Source of the DNA: Bilabrum cf. latius
Lineage: Eukaryota; Bigyra: Bicosoecida; Bigyra; Bicosoecida
Reading direction: 5' to 3'
Assembly: GCA_965178125.1 (NCBI GenBank)
Contig: OZ237744.1
Span: 248,001-312,000 of the forward strand
Length of the DNA stretch: 64,000 bases
Part shown: positions 34,901 to 46,803 of the stretch, one piece after another
Numbering within the stretch: the first letter of the stretch is position 1
How the letters are laid out: every line of letters starts with the position of its first letter
Translations under genes and position numbers: made by a program
The notes under the pieces: generated by a model
Told to the model about the DNA's origin: nothing
Databases searched by the model: none
What the model saw: the letters and a program-made list of their open reading frames with translations, nothing else

Positions 34901-37900
34901 TGGGTTGAGTGGTCTGCTGGAAGGGGAGGATCTCGAGGAGGAATTCTACAGCGATGAAGACGAAGAGGAGGCGGAAGAGAGGATAGAAAACATCAAAAAG
35001 AAGCTGCCCGTGGGTTCTTTCGTGCTCGCTAGAAAGGTTGTGAGCCGCTTCCGCTTCGACGAAGTTCTATCCGCTGCTCTGCAGGAGATCGAAGACTGCA
35101 GGCCCAACGCTATCGCGGTGGTTGGAAGCTTCTACGGCTGGACCGTGAACGAACCCCTCCCAGACTGGCTGCTGTCTGCTTTCCCGTGGTTGCGGCACTA
35201 CAGCAATCCCGAGCTTGCCGAAGTCCGTGGCCATCTGGCTAGGCACTGGGAGGAGAGGAAGGCGATTGCGGAGCCTGGAGGCATGGGGGAGGAGGAAGGT
35301 CCCACGTCAAGCGGGATGGGTGTGTTGAAGAAGGCTGTGCAGTCCGCGATTGGGAAGAATTCTGGCGGCATTCTTGCTGCATTGCGAAGGCACAGACCAT
35401 CCGGCAGCGAAGGAGCTGGGCAGAAGAAATCGAGCACGGACGCAAACTGGCCAAACCTGGAGAACGCGCCGAAACCGCCGCAGGAGCTTGAGAGCACGAT
35501 CATGTCTGCTTCCATGCAGGAAATCGAAATGGAGGCTGCTTTAGGTATGCCAAACCATCGGCCAGTAGCGGAACGCAACACTCTGCGCCAATTTTCAGCT
35601 CGGATCAGAGACTAGATCGCAGGACCTACCATGGAAGAAGTGCGCTCACTGGTCAAGGCCACTGCAGGCGTTGTACGGCAAGCATCGCAGTTGACGGCGC
35701 AGAAGGCCCAAGAGCATTTGAACGAGACGCTGGTCGGTGAAACGCCTCGATCCAAGTCGCCAGTTCCGGGGCAGCTGAGGAGATCGAGTCCCAGGAAAAT
35801 GGGACTTGGGATAGACATTGCCAGCAAAGCGGGTGACGCGCCTACACCGCTGCACATCTCCTCCTCAAAGCAAAAATCGCTACGAAACCTGCTGAAGCAA
35901 CACAGCAACAGCACGCGCAAGCTCAGCACGAAGCCCTCCATGGCCGAAGTGGCGGCGCCAGATGGGCGGTAGCATGACGCGCTGGACCAATCGGTATCTA
36001 GGATTGCTGGTGCTCTGCTGTCCGAATCTCACCGCGGTACAAGTGACATGCCTCAGCAATCGGAACAGCAGCAGCATTTGGGCGGGTTTACCCCCATGTT
36101 TGCGCTATTGCAAGGGGCGCACGGGCCTGGCGCTGTGTCTCGAGATTCACTGGGCCGAGGCGTCGTTGGGCTACTTTGCGGTCATTGGCGACCCAAACAG
36201 CTCGTTCTGTCCCTTCTCCGCCGGCTGGGCGGGCGCTCGCGGTTATCTTCAGCTCTGAACGGCGGCGCGAGGACTCCATTCAGCCAGCGGACCAGAGGGG
36301 TGCAACAGAGGAGCCGCGGTCCAGGCACGGCGGCCGATGCGGCCGTACGTGCCGCAGGTGATCCCACTCACAGAGACGCCGCGGTGGCTGTGCTCTCTAG
36401 GGCACTTGGCCTCGCCACTGAGCTGAGCACGCAAGGGTGCTGGAGAATTCTGGGCTCGTTCGTTACCGTCGGTCGGGGCATTCGACCGACTGCAACCAAG
36501 GAGACTGGCCCTGCCGTATTGCCCATCACTGTGGTGACCCGTGGCAGGAAACCATCCTCCCGAGCAGATCCAAATGCGGCATCAAAGCGCACAATGGAAG
36601 CCCTCCAGGCATCAAAGGCGTTTGGAGAAGCAGCTGCAGCTCTGGAGGGGCCGGGGTCTCATGTCAAGTCGTCAGGGGCATTCTGGCAGGACGAGGAGGA
36701 CGAAGATGGCAGCGATTCCCCGGATATTGGGACTCCCACCACGCCTTTCACGAGAAAGAAACTGTTCGGTGGGAGCGTGCGAGCAAACAGCCCTTCCGCT
36801 CTTATGCCATCATTTGCACTGTCCAGACCGCCGTCACCAGAGGCAGGTGACACGTCGGTTCTCTCGGGCAAGAGACCGAGACGAGGTCACGTCAGTTTCG
36901 CTGCTGGTGCGGACCAGCCCAATTAGAAGCCTGCCTTCTCGCCCGGCCGTTCTGGTCTCGATTGGGTCACACAGCCAGCAACCCGCAGCGAGGTTGCTCA
37001 GAACAATATGATCGCCGACGTGGTGCGAGCCAGGGCGGCTGTCTCGGCTCTGAATAGGCACGGCTCTTAGCATGTCGGCGTGATTGCATCACACCGATCG
37101 CAACACCTGGACTTTCTGCCGGGTGTTGCGATTCTGGCGGAGCGGTGGCTGGAGCAGGTGGGCATGCTGCAGCAGTGGCAAGATGAGCAGATCCAGGTGC
37201 GAAAAAGACAACTGGCAGGGGCCGATGATACCGGAGAAGGTGGCGGACAGGCTGCGTGGGGCCAGAAAAGGAAAAGGCGCCGTGCCTCCGTCGTGGCAGA
37301 TGCTCTCGCCGGCGCTCTTCGTGTTGCATCAGAAATCGTTGCGGCATCGACGCCTTTCTGTGCAGGCCCTGAGGTGCTTCAGATGCAGCCTCAAGCTTTG
37401 TTTGGGATCGTAGACAACCTGGCTGCGGCAAAGATTCTGAGGCGGTGCCTGTACGGGCTTGCAGCTGTTGGTGCTGGCGTGCGACGACCGCCACTACCTG
37501 CATCCGATGACAGGCCGGACCTGGACGAAGACGCGTCCTTTAGCTTCGGATACCTGCTCGAAGACCTCTCTGCCTCCTCAAAGGTGTACGTGCCACACCC
37601 TTCACGTGCCGGGGCGGGCGCAGGAGAGCAGCTGGCAAGCTCTACCCTTGCCAATAGGTACACACCCCCGCCAAAGGAGGCCGAGCTGGCGCTGCTTCGG
37701 ATGAGGAACGTATCCATGCAGCGGGGTGACAAGGCCAGGACGGGATACGAGGGACCGGCACATATCACAAGCTGGGCTGCTGGCGACATGCTTGGTTCGC
37801 TCGATCGGTCCTTTCCGGAGGAAGAGGCGCCGACAGCGAGAGACTTGTGGAGCGTTGCGTGCGCCGGTTTTGCTGCATCGCGATCCGTGCTCTTCGTCTC

Positions 37901-40900
37901 CGACCTCGCAATTGAAGGCACTATGGAAATGATCACCGATCACGTGGCCCTCAGCAACCGATCCACCAGACCCATGGTGCTGCTTGGCGCGCAAGGCAGC
38001 GGGAAGTCGGCCATTATCGCACACTGGGCCTCTCGTTTTGCCACTGCCTTGGGCCAGTCTGCTTCGGCAGATGCCGCCAGGGTGCTTTGGCTGCACGAGA
38101 GTCTTGCGAGCGGCAACATGGCTGCCTTGATCTCTGCAACCGACGTCATGCATGCGTACAGCAAGACGGTGTTGGGCAAGGATGTCGGATCAGAGAACAA
38201 GCACCAGGGCGCTGACGTTTCTGATCTGCCGTCATCACGTCCTCCATCACGGTCAGGAGCGGGCTTGGCATCCAAGTATGCGAGGGGCGGTCGCTCGCAG
38301 GCCAGCATATCTCACGAATGCGTAATTTACAGATCGCAGCCAGTGGCACCATCCTGCCTGCTCTTCTACGACGGTGCTTGCCCCACGCTGCTGATCACCG
38401 TGTACTGCGGGGAGGGTGGCACGCCTCGGCTAGGCTGGGAGCTCATCCTGATGATAGCAGGCGAGATCGAGACTGCTGTTGTCGCACTCATTGGACAACG
38501 CACCGGTGGGTTCTCGCAGATGCTGAACGGGGGCTCGCACCTGAAGGGCGGGTCTGCCAATCAACGAAGGTTCGGTCAAGCTTCGGAAGCTTCCTCGACT
38601 CCAAAGTCGGGTCCAGCCGGTAGCGCCAGCGGCATGCGGCCTAGGCGGTCATCGTTTGTGGCATCTGGTCCAAGCATGGGTGCGAATGGGTCGGCATCAA
38701 GCGGGGACAGCGAACAGGCTTCCTCCTCGGTGACAGAAGAAGACGCGGGAAAAGTCGTGGCTGCTGCTGCCGCCATCCGAGATGCGTTGTTGTCTGGCGA
38801 CCCCCCATCCGCTGTATCAAGGGCCTTCCTGCTGCTGCTGCGGAGAGCAGCCCTTGCCGGGGTGCGCCTGGTCATGATACTAGATGGAGTAGAGCATTTG
38901 GACCACACCCAGCCACTCTTCAGTGCCACTGGTGCGATGGCCCGGGAGCAGTCTGAGCGGATCGAGTCTGCGTCGAGAGGCGGCGGAGCCAGCACGCGGC
39001 TAGCTGGCATGCGCGCCGCCTTGAAAGAGGCCCGAGATCTGGCCGAGAGACGGGCCTCCATGGATGTGGAGGAACACGAGAGGGTCAAGAGGATGAAGCG
39101 CGCTGCCCAGAGGGGCAAGCAGCCGGGACTGACGAAACCCATTCGAAGGAGCTCGCTGGCAGGCGAGGAGCCGTCGCAGGTAGCGGCTGGGTCTAGTGGC
39201 CAGGAGCACAACCCACACTACGTTCCAAAAGATCCATCAGATGTCGCCAGCCGCACGCGCAGTGCGGCCAAGAAGGGTATGTTTGGCAGAAGGCGCAGTA
39301 GCGTTGTACTGCTTGACCCGCTGGGCGACGATGCAGACAACATGGCCACCACCGCGATTTTGGGAGAATCGCCGCGAAAATCGGCTCGAGCTGGGCATCC
39401 CGGAGAGCATCGGGGCTTGGGTAGTAGGCACAGCACCGGCCAGCAGCCCGATTCGCACGAGCAGGATCAGAACCAGAGCTGGATCGAGCCGAGGGAGCCT
39501 CTGTGGTGGCTGCCTACACAGATGCCTCCAGGGTCTCGGCTGATCCTCACGACGTCTACCGGTACCAGAGCTGCGCAGGTCCTTAGAGGGAAGGGGCTAC
39601 TGTAGGAAGCGACCAAAGTTCCACCCATGCAGTCCACCACAAGGACTGCCATTGCACTTGCTGCTCTCTCGAGGGATGGACCGGCCGGCCCTGGTGGCCT
39701 TGAGTATGGCTTCAACCACGGCCTGCGGCTTAAGCATCACCTACCTCTGCCGTCACCAGCCAAAATCGTGGATCTTGGGTCTGCTCCAGAGCTGCGAGGC
39801 GCTGTCGGAGACGGAGAGACAACCGATCACAGGTTTATTCGACTGCGTCGCCGCCATGCACCGAAGGTTGCAAAGTTACAGGTCGACACGGGAGCTAGCA
39901 GCCCCAGCAAATTATCGGTTTCTATGCTGAGCACGGAACACAAGCAGCCTTAGTTCAAGCTGTTTGCAGCAGCCCGGCGCGTTTCATTTGACATGACAGC
40001 AAACAGCGGGCACGGAGGGTCTTTGGCGAGCATGAAAGCAGCCGCAATTCAGGGCATGTTTCGGTCAGAGACTAGCGGTGGTCCAGAAAGCGAGCAAGGC
40101 TCCGGCAGCTTGGATGCCCCTGTGCCACCAGGACTGACCGCACCAGAGTGGCAGATGATCCAGCCGAAGGAGAAGGAGAGTCTCTTGGTGGCCCTCGTTC
40201 GCATCCTCACTGCCCCCCAGACTCAGGAACAGAAGGCTTCTTCCAAACCCCAGAAAAAGCTCGGTGCTAGCAGCAGTCAAGGGGCAAGCGGTCCTAAATC
40301 GTCGTCTGCGACAAGCTCCCCTGACGGTCAAGGAGATGACGCAATTGAGCCAGACAAGCCAGAGGTTCGGTTGTCTACCCCGGCCTACCTTCGATTCGCG
40401 ATTGCCAGACTGCTACTGTGTGCCACGCCAGCTCAGGCACTCTCTGTTGCAGCGCGGATGCGTGGCATACCGGATGGAAGGCTGCAGCTCTTGCATGTAC
40501 TCGAGGTAGTGGAGGCAGCCTATCCCATCGCAATCGATGCACTGTGCCTACTAGGCGTTGCGGAGCGCGGCATGCAAGAGAACGAGCTGTGCGACATGCT
40601 GGGCTGCAAGTCGGGCGCACAAATTCAAGAGCAGCGGGGCAATCACACGAACCCGTACGGCATCAGCGCCATCCCATCATCACAAGATTGGTTTTGCTCC
40701 AGGCGAGAGGCATACAGAGGCTACAAGAGGAGGATGCGGGCGCGGTGGGATCCCCGCCAGTGGTCCGTTGCGCGTCGCGTGCTGCTGACGTGCTGCGTTG
40801 TGAGGTCGCGGGGCCTCTGGGCGCTCGAGTCGCAGGCCAGGCCGGTTATCGAATCCTACCTGTTGCACGAGAGATCAACCCGCAAGCGATTTCTGCAGCG

Positions 40901-43715
40901 AATCTGCGCGTACTTCTGGAACCTTCCGGTTGGCCACAGGAAGATGGAGGAGCTTCCGGTCGCACTGCACAAGCTACTAGAGATTTCTAGAGAAAAATCG
41001 CTGGCCACGGTGCCCTCAGCTCGCGGCAGCCTAGCACCAGCTGCGTCGAGTGCATCTCTAGCCGCGGCAAATGGAGCCTCTTCCTACAGTTTACCAAAAG
41101 CAGATACTGCCAGTGGATTAGAGGGCGTGCAGGACAGGGAGAAATCCAGCCGCAGGGTCAGAAAAGGGGCTCGGTCGCGATCTAGGCGTCGCGCGCACGC
41201 AGCACCGTATACTCCTAAACCTGGCCTCCTACCAAACAAAAAAGAATTCGCGAGGCTGCTACGAAGGCGACCGTCGGTGTTCCTGGCTGACGACTACGAT
41301 CCGGCAGCTGTTTTCCCAACTGATGTGGCGGCGCTGTCGGTGCACTTGCTTGTACTCCTCTGCGACATCCGCACGCTGGCTTTGACGGAGGGCGCAGGGG
41401 CAGACTGGCGAGATAAGCACGTGCATTTGCTGCTTGGTACCGGCATGCCTGTGTGGTCGATGCAGGCCGCTCTACTAGACAGCTTTGAAGCTCTCCACGG
41501 CATCCAAGGATTCCCTACCGCCCCGCAGTATCAGCTGCTGTAGATGAGCAGGTTTATCAAGAGATACAAGCCGAGGTATCTTGGACAGCAATTTCGAGCA
41601 GCGAGCAGCGGCCGCTCCCTGGCAGTTGGTGGGGGTGACAAGGCAGCCAAGAAGAAAGACCAAGGCGGTGATCCAGATGCAGAGCCCGATAATCCAGAGG
41701 CCCTTCGTGGCACCAGGCTGCCAATGTCAATCTTGCAGTCGGAAGCAGCCGCCAGTGGTGGTCAAGTGCTCATCATCCGTGACTACTAGTGGCGGTCGTT
41801 TCGGGACACCGCACCCTCCCAGCTCATTTCGATTGCAGGCTTCCTCATCGACGCGCAGGGCCTAGGTGTGGCACAGGCCGTGCTTGAGGCAGCAGTACTC
41901 ATCTCCTGCGGCGGCTTGCAATCGGTGACACAGCTGCGAAAGCTTGCCACTAGTCTTGGCAAGGGCCTTGACAAACGGCACAGGAAACCCAGCGGCATGT
42001 ACAGGCTGGTGCCGACGCCTGCTGCTCTTGTGCCTGGCGGCGGCCGCACCGGCGGATTTGCAGCGGCCAATAAGCGAATGGAGCAGCAGGCCGGCGTGCC
42101 CACTGGCGGAAGCGGGGCTGGATCAAGCAAGCCCAGCACACTCAGCAGACGGCCCAGCGTGTTCAACGTGGGAGCGGCCGCATTCGCTGTCGAAGCTGCT
42201 CCCCCTGGTACGCGCGGGATGAAGCGAATCGCAACAGCAGGTCCGCTGTGGCTACCGCGCGACAAGCACGCCAAGCTAGTGGTGGCAGCTCAGGGTGGAA
42301 TGGCCGTGCAGATTGGTGGAGATGGTGACAGCGCAATCAACCGGTTGATGGCCACACTGAAGGCTGCTCGAAGCACCGCAGTGTAGTGCGCCCGATAGGC
42401 GGCGACGACCGCGGATCTCAACGACGAGCAGCCTCTAGTTATCGCCGCCCAAACACCTCCACAGGCTGTGTCCTCCATTGCATTGCCAGAAGCTGGCGAC
42501 ACTAAAGGCCCCAGCATCGCCCAGCTCCTAATGTCGGGAGACTTTGTTGGACCAGGCGGACTGGCTGCCGTGTCCCCTCAGTAGGCCATCAAGCCAACGT
42601 CTTTCCATTGGCATATGCACCCCGATGAAGACGATGACTTCCAGCAGTACCTGAGGCTGTCCGAGGGCAGGGGTGGTCGCGAGGACTGGGATCAGGCCGG
42701 CATGAGCTCCCTGTCAGCCCAGAGCGTCGACAGCGCGGCAGGGGGGGTGCACCACGGGGCCAGCAGCAGCGGGGGATCCGGCAGCGAGAGCGAGGATGGC
42801 GGGGTGCACTCGGACTCTGAGTCGAGCGCGGATGACGCTGTTCCGGCTGGCATGAGGCGGCATGGGAGCAGCAGCAGAGGCAGCAGTGGGCTGGGATCGA
42901 GGGGGTTATCCTCGTCCTCGTCCTCGTCCTCTCGGATGCGTCGAGCCTCTGGTCGAGGGGGCGTGTCCGGGGGTGGCATCCGGCTGGGCGCAGCTGGCAG
43001 GGCTGGGGGTGCCACATCGTCGCGTGGGGGCACTGGCACTGGCACTGGGCCGAGCACTCGGGGCGTGGGCATGGCCGGCAGGATTCGCAAGGCCGTGGGC
43101 GGCGGTGGTGGTGGTGGTGTTGGTGTTGCGGCAGGGGCGGTCGGTGATGCAGAGGAGGAGAAGCGGGACGACGCTGCCAGCGGGCGGCAGGGGATCTCGG
43201 ACGTGGGAGCCGCCGCCACAGCCGCGGCCATGCTTGCGGGGTTGTACGTGGAGCGGCTGAAGGCTAGGGCGGAGTTCGTGGTGCTGGAGAGAGAGAAGGC
43301 CGCGCTGGGGACGATGGAGAAGAGGAAGAATGCCATGAATGCAGCTGCGAAGGAGAGGGCGAGCGCGGTGTGGAGCGGGGGCGGGGCGTCAGGGGCAGGA
43401 GCCGGGACAGAGGGAGCGGGAGCTGGGGCTGTGCATGCCTCCCAGAAGCACGTGATGCAAGGGGTGGGTCCTCAGCTGACGGGTCGGTTCATCTCCAAGA
43501 AGGAGAAGTCAATGTTCCCGAGGGTGCCGAAGGGGGATCCTGCCGACCTGCGGCCGTCGGTGCTGTACGCGCGTCTGCAGGCGCTGTATGCCTTCGCGCG
43601 GCAGCTGGACCGTGCGATCGGGCCTGCGCATCCAGTGTGTTTGCAGCTGCAATCGGCGTACGTGGAAGCGATGTACTTGGCGCCATTGTTCGCGGAGCTG
43701 GATTGGGATCCTTGA
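28932..43715 (+). CDS. Giant NACHT/STAND-like P-loop ATPase protein (4,927 aa)
   Basis: This is one uninterrupted frame from ATG 28932 (in-frame TGA upstream at 28893) to TGA 43713-43715, with 24 in-frame UAG and no UAA. The first about 1,700 residues are disordered and Ser/Ala/Gly-rich. A helical, TPR-like stretch lies near 31420-31630. Two related beta-rich segments follow near 34120-34175 and 34530-34600 (GVYRVRYYMKG and GLYEVRVFTSPD). A NACHT/NPHP3-like ATPase comes next: Walker A LGAQGSGKSAII (about residue 3017), Walker B RLVMILDGVEHLD (about 3313) and WWLPTQMPPGSRLILTTS. A helical winged-helix/ARM-like region is at 40380-41000. The C-terminal 366 residues (from 42615) are Gly/Ser-rich and end in a helical module (YARLQALYAFARQLDRAIG). 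STAND ATPases usually act as signalling switches; the function here is unknown. Whether it is one transcript is inferred from the open frame. An alternative start is 29124. Confidence 0.78.
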
Positions 43716-44015
43716 GTCTGAGATTGGCTTTGCGTGTTGCTTGAGGGCCTTAAGCCTAATGTTGCGCGCGGTGCCGCCGGCGCGCGGCTGCTTGCGGAAC
43801 CGGTGGTCCTATCCTTGCAATGCGTCAAGAAAGGTAGGGTTGCACGCTCGGATACAAATTTTTGCCCTTGTATCTTGCATTTGGAATATACCCGGCCTGC
43901 TTGGACCGTGGGCCCGAATTCGCTTCTCCTATCGCACTGGCAGGCCTACACCCCGATCATCAGTTTTTGCTGCATTGCAATCTGCTTGGTGGCTCGTTCG
44001 TCTTGTAATCTAGCA
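43716..44015 (+). other. Spacer between giant gene and zinc-finger gene 1
   Basis: These 300 bp are shared with 46502-46803 at high identity, with scattered substitutions and small indels. It should contain the giant gene's 3' UTR and the zinc-finger promoter. It is open in the zinc-finger frame from 43734, so a longer N-terminus is formally possible. I prefer the ATG at 44016, which starts both paralogues with MASGAVPYDVVDLLSGD. Confidence 0.5.
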
Positions 44016-45389
44016 ATGGCATCTGGTGCTGTGCCATATGACGTTGTTGACCTGTTGAGCGGTGATAGCAGTGATGATGCTAGTAGTAGTGGCTCCAGCA
44101 GCGATAGCGACCATGACAGCATCGTCTCGATCGAGTCTGATTCGTTGGCAGTGTCGCGAGCTAGGGAGGTTGGTGCGCGATTTGAGCAAGCGAAGCATGC
44201 CATGCAAAGTGGAGTGGAGTCAGGCAAGGATGCGAAGCAGGCAGATGGCGCCGTAGCAGCCGAATCACGCAGAACGCTGTCAAGACCGGACTCTACTCCG
44301 GCACCGGCTGTGGGCCAAAAGCGCCGCCGTGAAGTGCCAGAAGATCATGCCCCGATTGGTGCAAGGGGCAATGGTGCATAGAACGATAGCGCACGGGCCT
44401 CGAAACGATCCAGGCAAGACCAGAAGCCAGCACGAGGACGTGTGTGCAGTGTCTGTGGGAAGCTTTTCGCGAAAGTTGCCAATCTCAAGACGCACATGTC
44501 CACTGTACACCTGGGGGAGCGCAAGCATGAGTGCAGTGTGTGCAGCAAGCGGTTTGGTCAGGCAGGCCATCTCAAGACGCACATGTCCACAGTGCATATG
44601 GAGTAGAGGAATCATGAGTGCATTGTGTGCGGCAAGCGCTTTGGGCGGGCAAGCAATCTCAAGACGCACATGTCCACTGTACATATGGGGGAGCGCAAGC
44701 ATGAGTGCATTATGTGCGGCAAGCGCTTTGGGCTCGCAAGCACTCTCAAGAGGCACATGTCCACTGTACATATGGGGGAGCGCAAGCATGAGTGCAGTGA
44801 GTGCGGCAAGCGCTTTGGTCTGGCAGGCCATCTCAAGACGCACATGTCCACTGTACATATGGGGGAGCGCAAGCATGAGTGCATTGTGTGCGGCAAGCGC
44901 TTTGGGGTGGCAGGCCATCTCAAGACGCACATGTCTACTGTACATATGGGGGAGCGCAAGCATGAGTGCACTGTGTGCGGCAAGCGCTTTGGGCTGGCAG
45001 GCCATCTCAAGACGCATTTGTCCACTGTACACCTGGGGGAGCGCAATCATGAGTGCATGGTGTGCGGCAAGCGCTTTGGGGAGGCAGGCCATCTCAAGAG
45101 GCACATGTTCACTGTACACATGGGGGAGCGCAAGCATGAGTGCATGGTGTGCGGCAAGCGCTTTGGTCTGGCAGGCAATCTCAAGACGCACATGTCCATT
45201 GTACACCTGAAAGAGCGCAAGCACCAGTGCATGGTGTGCGGCAAGCGCTTTGGTCTGGCAGGCAATCTCAAGACGCACATGTCTATTGTACACATGGAAG
45301 AGCGCAAGCATGAGTGCAGTGTGTGCGGCAAGCGCTTTGGGCTCGCAAGCAGTCTCAAGAGGCACATCAATGCAGTGCATTTACGCTGA
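44016..45389 (+). CDS. C2H2 zinc-finger protein, 11 fingers (copy A)
   Basis: This is a 457-aa single-exon gene ending in TGA, with UAG at 44379 and 44604 read as Gln. The N-terminus is acidic and Ser-rich (DLLSGDSSDDASSSG), followed by a basic stretch (GQKRRREVP, KRSRQDQKPARGR). Eleven tandem fingers follow, of the form C-x2-C-x12-H-x4-H, joined by HMGERKHE-type linkers comparable to TGEKP. Finger frameworks are nearly identical (CGKRFG.A..LKTHMSTVH), while helix positions -1, 2, 3 and 6 vary. By family knowledge it is a sequence-specific DNA-binding protein. Its target and effect are unknown, and no KRAB, SET or other effector domain is visible. It was duplicated with the giant gene's tail. 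Confidence 0.9.
44445..45386 (+). repeat. 84-bp zinc-finger coding repeat array A
   Basis: Eleven 84-bp units, each encoding one finger plus linker (28 residues). The consensus carries CACATGTCCACTGTACA in nearly every unit. The minus strand is also open across the array, a by-product of the repeat. Confidence 0.9.
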
Positions 45390-45399
45390 CTTTCCGTAG

Positions 45400-46501
45400 G
45401 ACTTCCAGCAGTACCTGAGGCTGTCCGAGGGCAGGGGCGGTCGCGAGGACTGGGATCAGGCCGGCATGAGCTCCCTGTCAGCCCAGAGCGTCGACAGCGC
45501 GGCAGGGGGGCGTGCACCACGGGGCCAGCAGCAGCGCGGGATCCGGCAGCGAGAGCGAGGATGGCGGGGTGCACTCGGACTCTGAGTCGAGCGCGGATGA
45601 CGCTGTTCCGGCTGGCATGAGGCGGCATGGGAGCAGCAGCAGAGGCAGCAGTAGGCCTGGATCGAGGGGGGCGTCCTCGTCCTCGTCCTCGTCCTCTCGG
45701 ATGCGTCGGGCCTCTGGTCGAGGGGGCGTGTCCGGGGGTGGCATCCGGCTGGGCGCAGCTGGCAGGGCTGGGGGTGTCACATCGTCGCGTGGGGGCACTG
45801 GCACTGGCACTGGCACTGGGCCGAGCACTCGGGGCGTGGGCATGGCCGGCAGGATTCGCAAGGCCGTGGGCGGCGGTGGTGGTGGTGGTGGTGGTGGTGG
45901 TGTTGGTGGTGTTGCGGCGGGGGCGGTCGGTGATGCAGAGGAGGAGAAGCGGGACGACGCTTCCAGCGGGCGGCAGGGGATCTCGGACGTGGGAGCCGCC
46001 GCCACAGCCGCGGCCATGCTTGCGGGTGTGTACGTGGAGCGGCTGAAGGCTAGGGCGGAGTTCGTGGTGCTGGAGAGAGAGAAGGCCGCGCTGGGGACGA
46101 TGGAGAAGAGGAAGAAAGCCATGAATGCAGCTGCGAAGGAGAGGGCGAGCGCGGTGTGGAGCGGGGGCGGGGCGTCAGGGGCAGGAGCCGGGACAGAGGG
46201 AGCAGCAGCTGGGGCTGTGCATGCCTCGCAGAAGCACGTGATGCAAGGGGTGGGTCCTCAGCTGACGGGTCGGTTCATCTCCAAGAAGGAGAAGTCAATG
46301 TTCCTGAGGGTGCCCAAGGGGGATCCTGCCGACCTGCGGCCGTCGGTGCTGTACGCGCGTCTGCAGGCGCTGTATGCCTTCGCGCGGCAGCTGGACCGTG
46401 CGATCGGGCCTGCGCATCCAGTGTGTTTGCAGCTGCAATCGGCGTACGTGGAAGCGATGTACTTGGCGCCATTGTTCGCGGAGCTGGATTGGGATCCTTG
46501 A
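45400..46501 (+). pseudogene. Frameshifted duplicate of the giant gene's C-terminal end
   Basis: This is copy B of 42636-43715 and lacks any upstream portion of the giant gene. Near 45508 the run reads GGGGGGCGTGC where copy A has GGGGGGGTGC, a +1 frameshift. Translation from the conserved ATG (MSSLSAQ) would leave the parental frame. Downstream of the shift the parental frame stays open to the same TGA (46499-46501), with only a handful of amino-acid changes and a longer poly-Gly run (GGT repeat). I infer a non-functional fragment. It could be transcribed or give a short product from a later start, but nothing in the sequence requires that. Confidence 0.8.
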
Positions 46502-46803
46502 GTCTGAGATTGGCTTTGCGTGTTGCTTGAGGGCCTTACGCCTTGGGTTGCGCGCGGTGCCGCTGGCGCGCGGCTGCATGCGGAACCGGGGGTCCTATCT
46601 TTGGCAATGCGTCAAGAAAGGTAGGGTTGCACGCTCGGATACACACTTTGGCCCTTGTATCTTGCATTTTGGAATATACCCGGCCTGCTTGGACCGTGGG
46701 CCCGAATTCGCTTCTTCTATCGCACTGGCAGGCCTACACCCCGATCATTAGTTTTTGCTGCATTGCAATCTCCTTGGTGGCTCGTTCGTCTTGGTATCTG
46801 GCA
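46502..46803 (+). other. Spacer upstream of zinc-finger gene 2
   Basis: This is the duplicated counterpart of 43716-44015. It has no independent coding signal and presumably carries the copied zinc-finger promoter. Confidence 0.5.

Larger units (their letters stand above)
42636..45399 (+). repeat. Tandem duplication, copy A
   Basis: This 2,764-bp unit begins GACTTCCAGCAGTACCTGAG inside the giant gene's last kilobase and runs to just past the first zinc-finger gene's stop. The same sequence restarts at 45400. Coding and non-coding parts are both matched, so this is a segmental DNA duplication. Confidence 0.93.

Noticed and set aside
44280-45380. Long minus-strand ORF (366 aa) opposite zinc-finger array A
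   Set aside because: It is a shadow of the 84-bp repeat. Its His/Ala/Leu-rich periodic product mirrors the sense array and a similar one occurs opposite array B.
45512-46501. Intact 329-aa gene in the duplicated region
   Set aside because: It has no ATG at its head, starts after a +1 frameshift relative to copy A, and is a copy of the giant gene's tail without its own upstream sequence.
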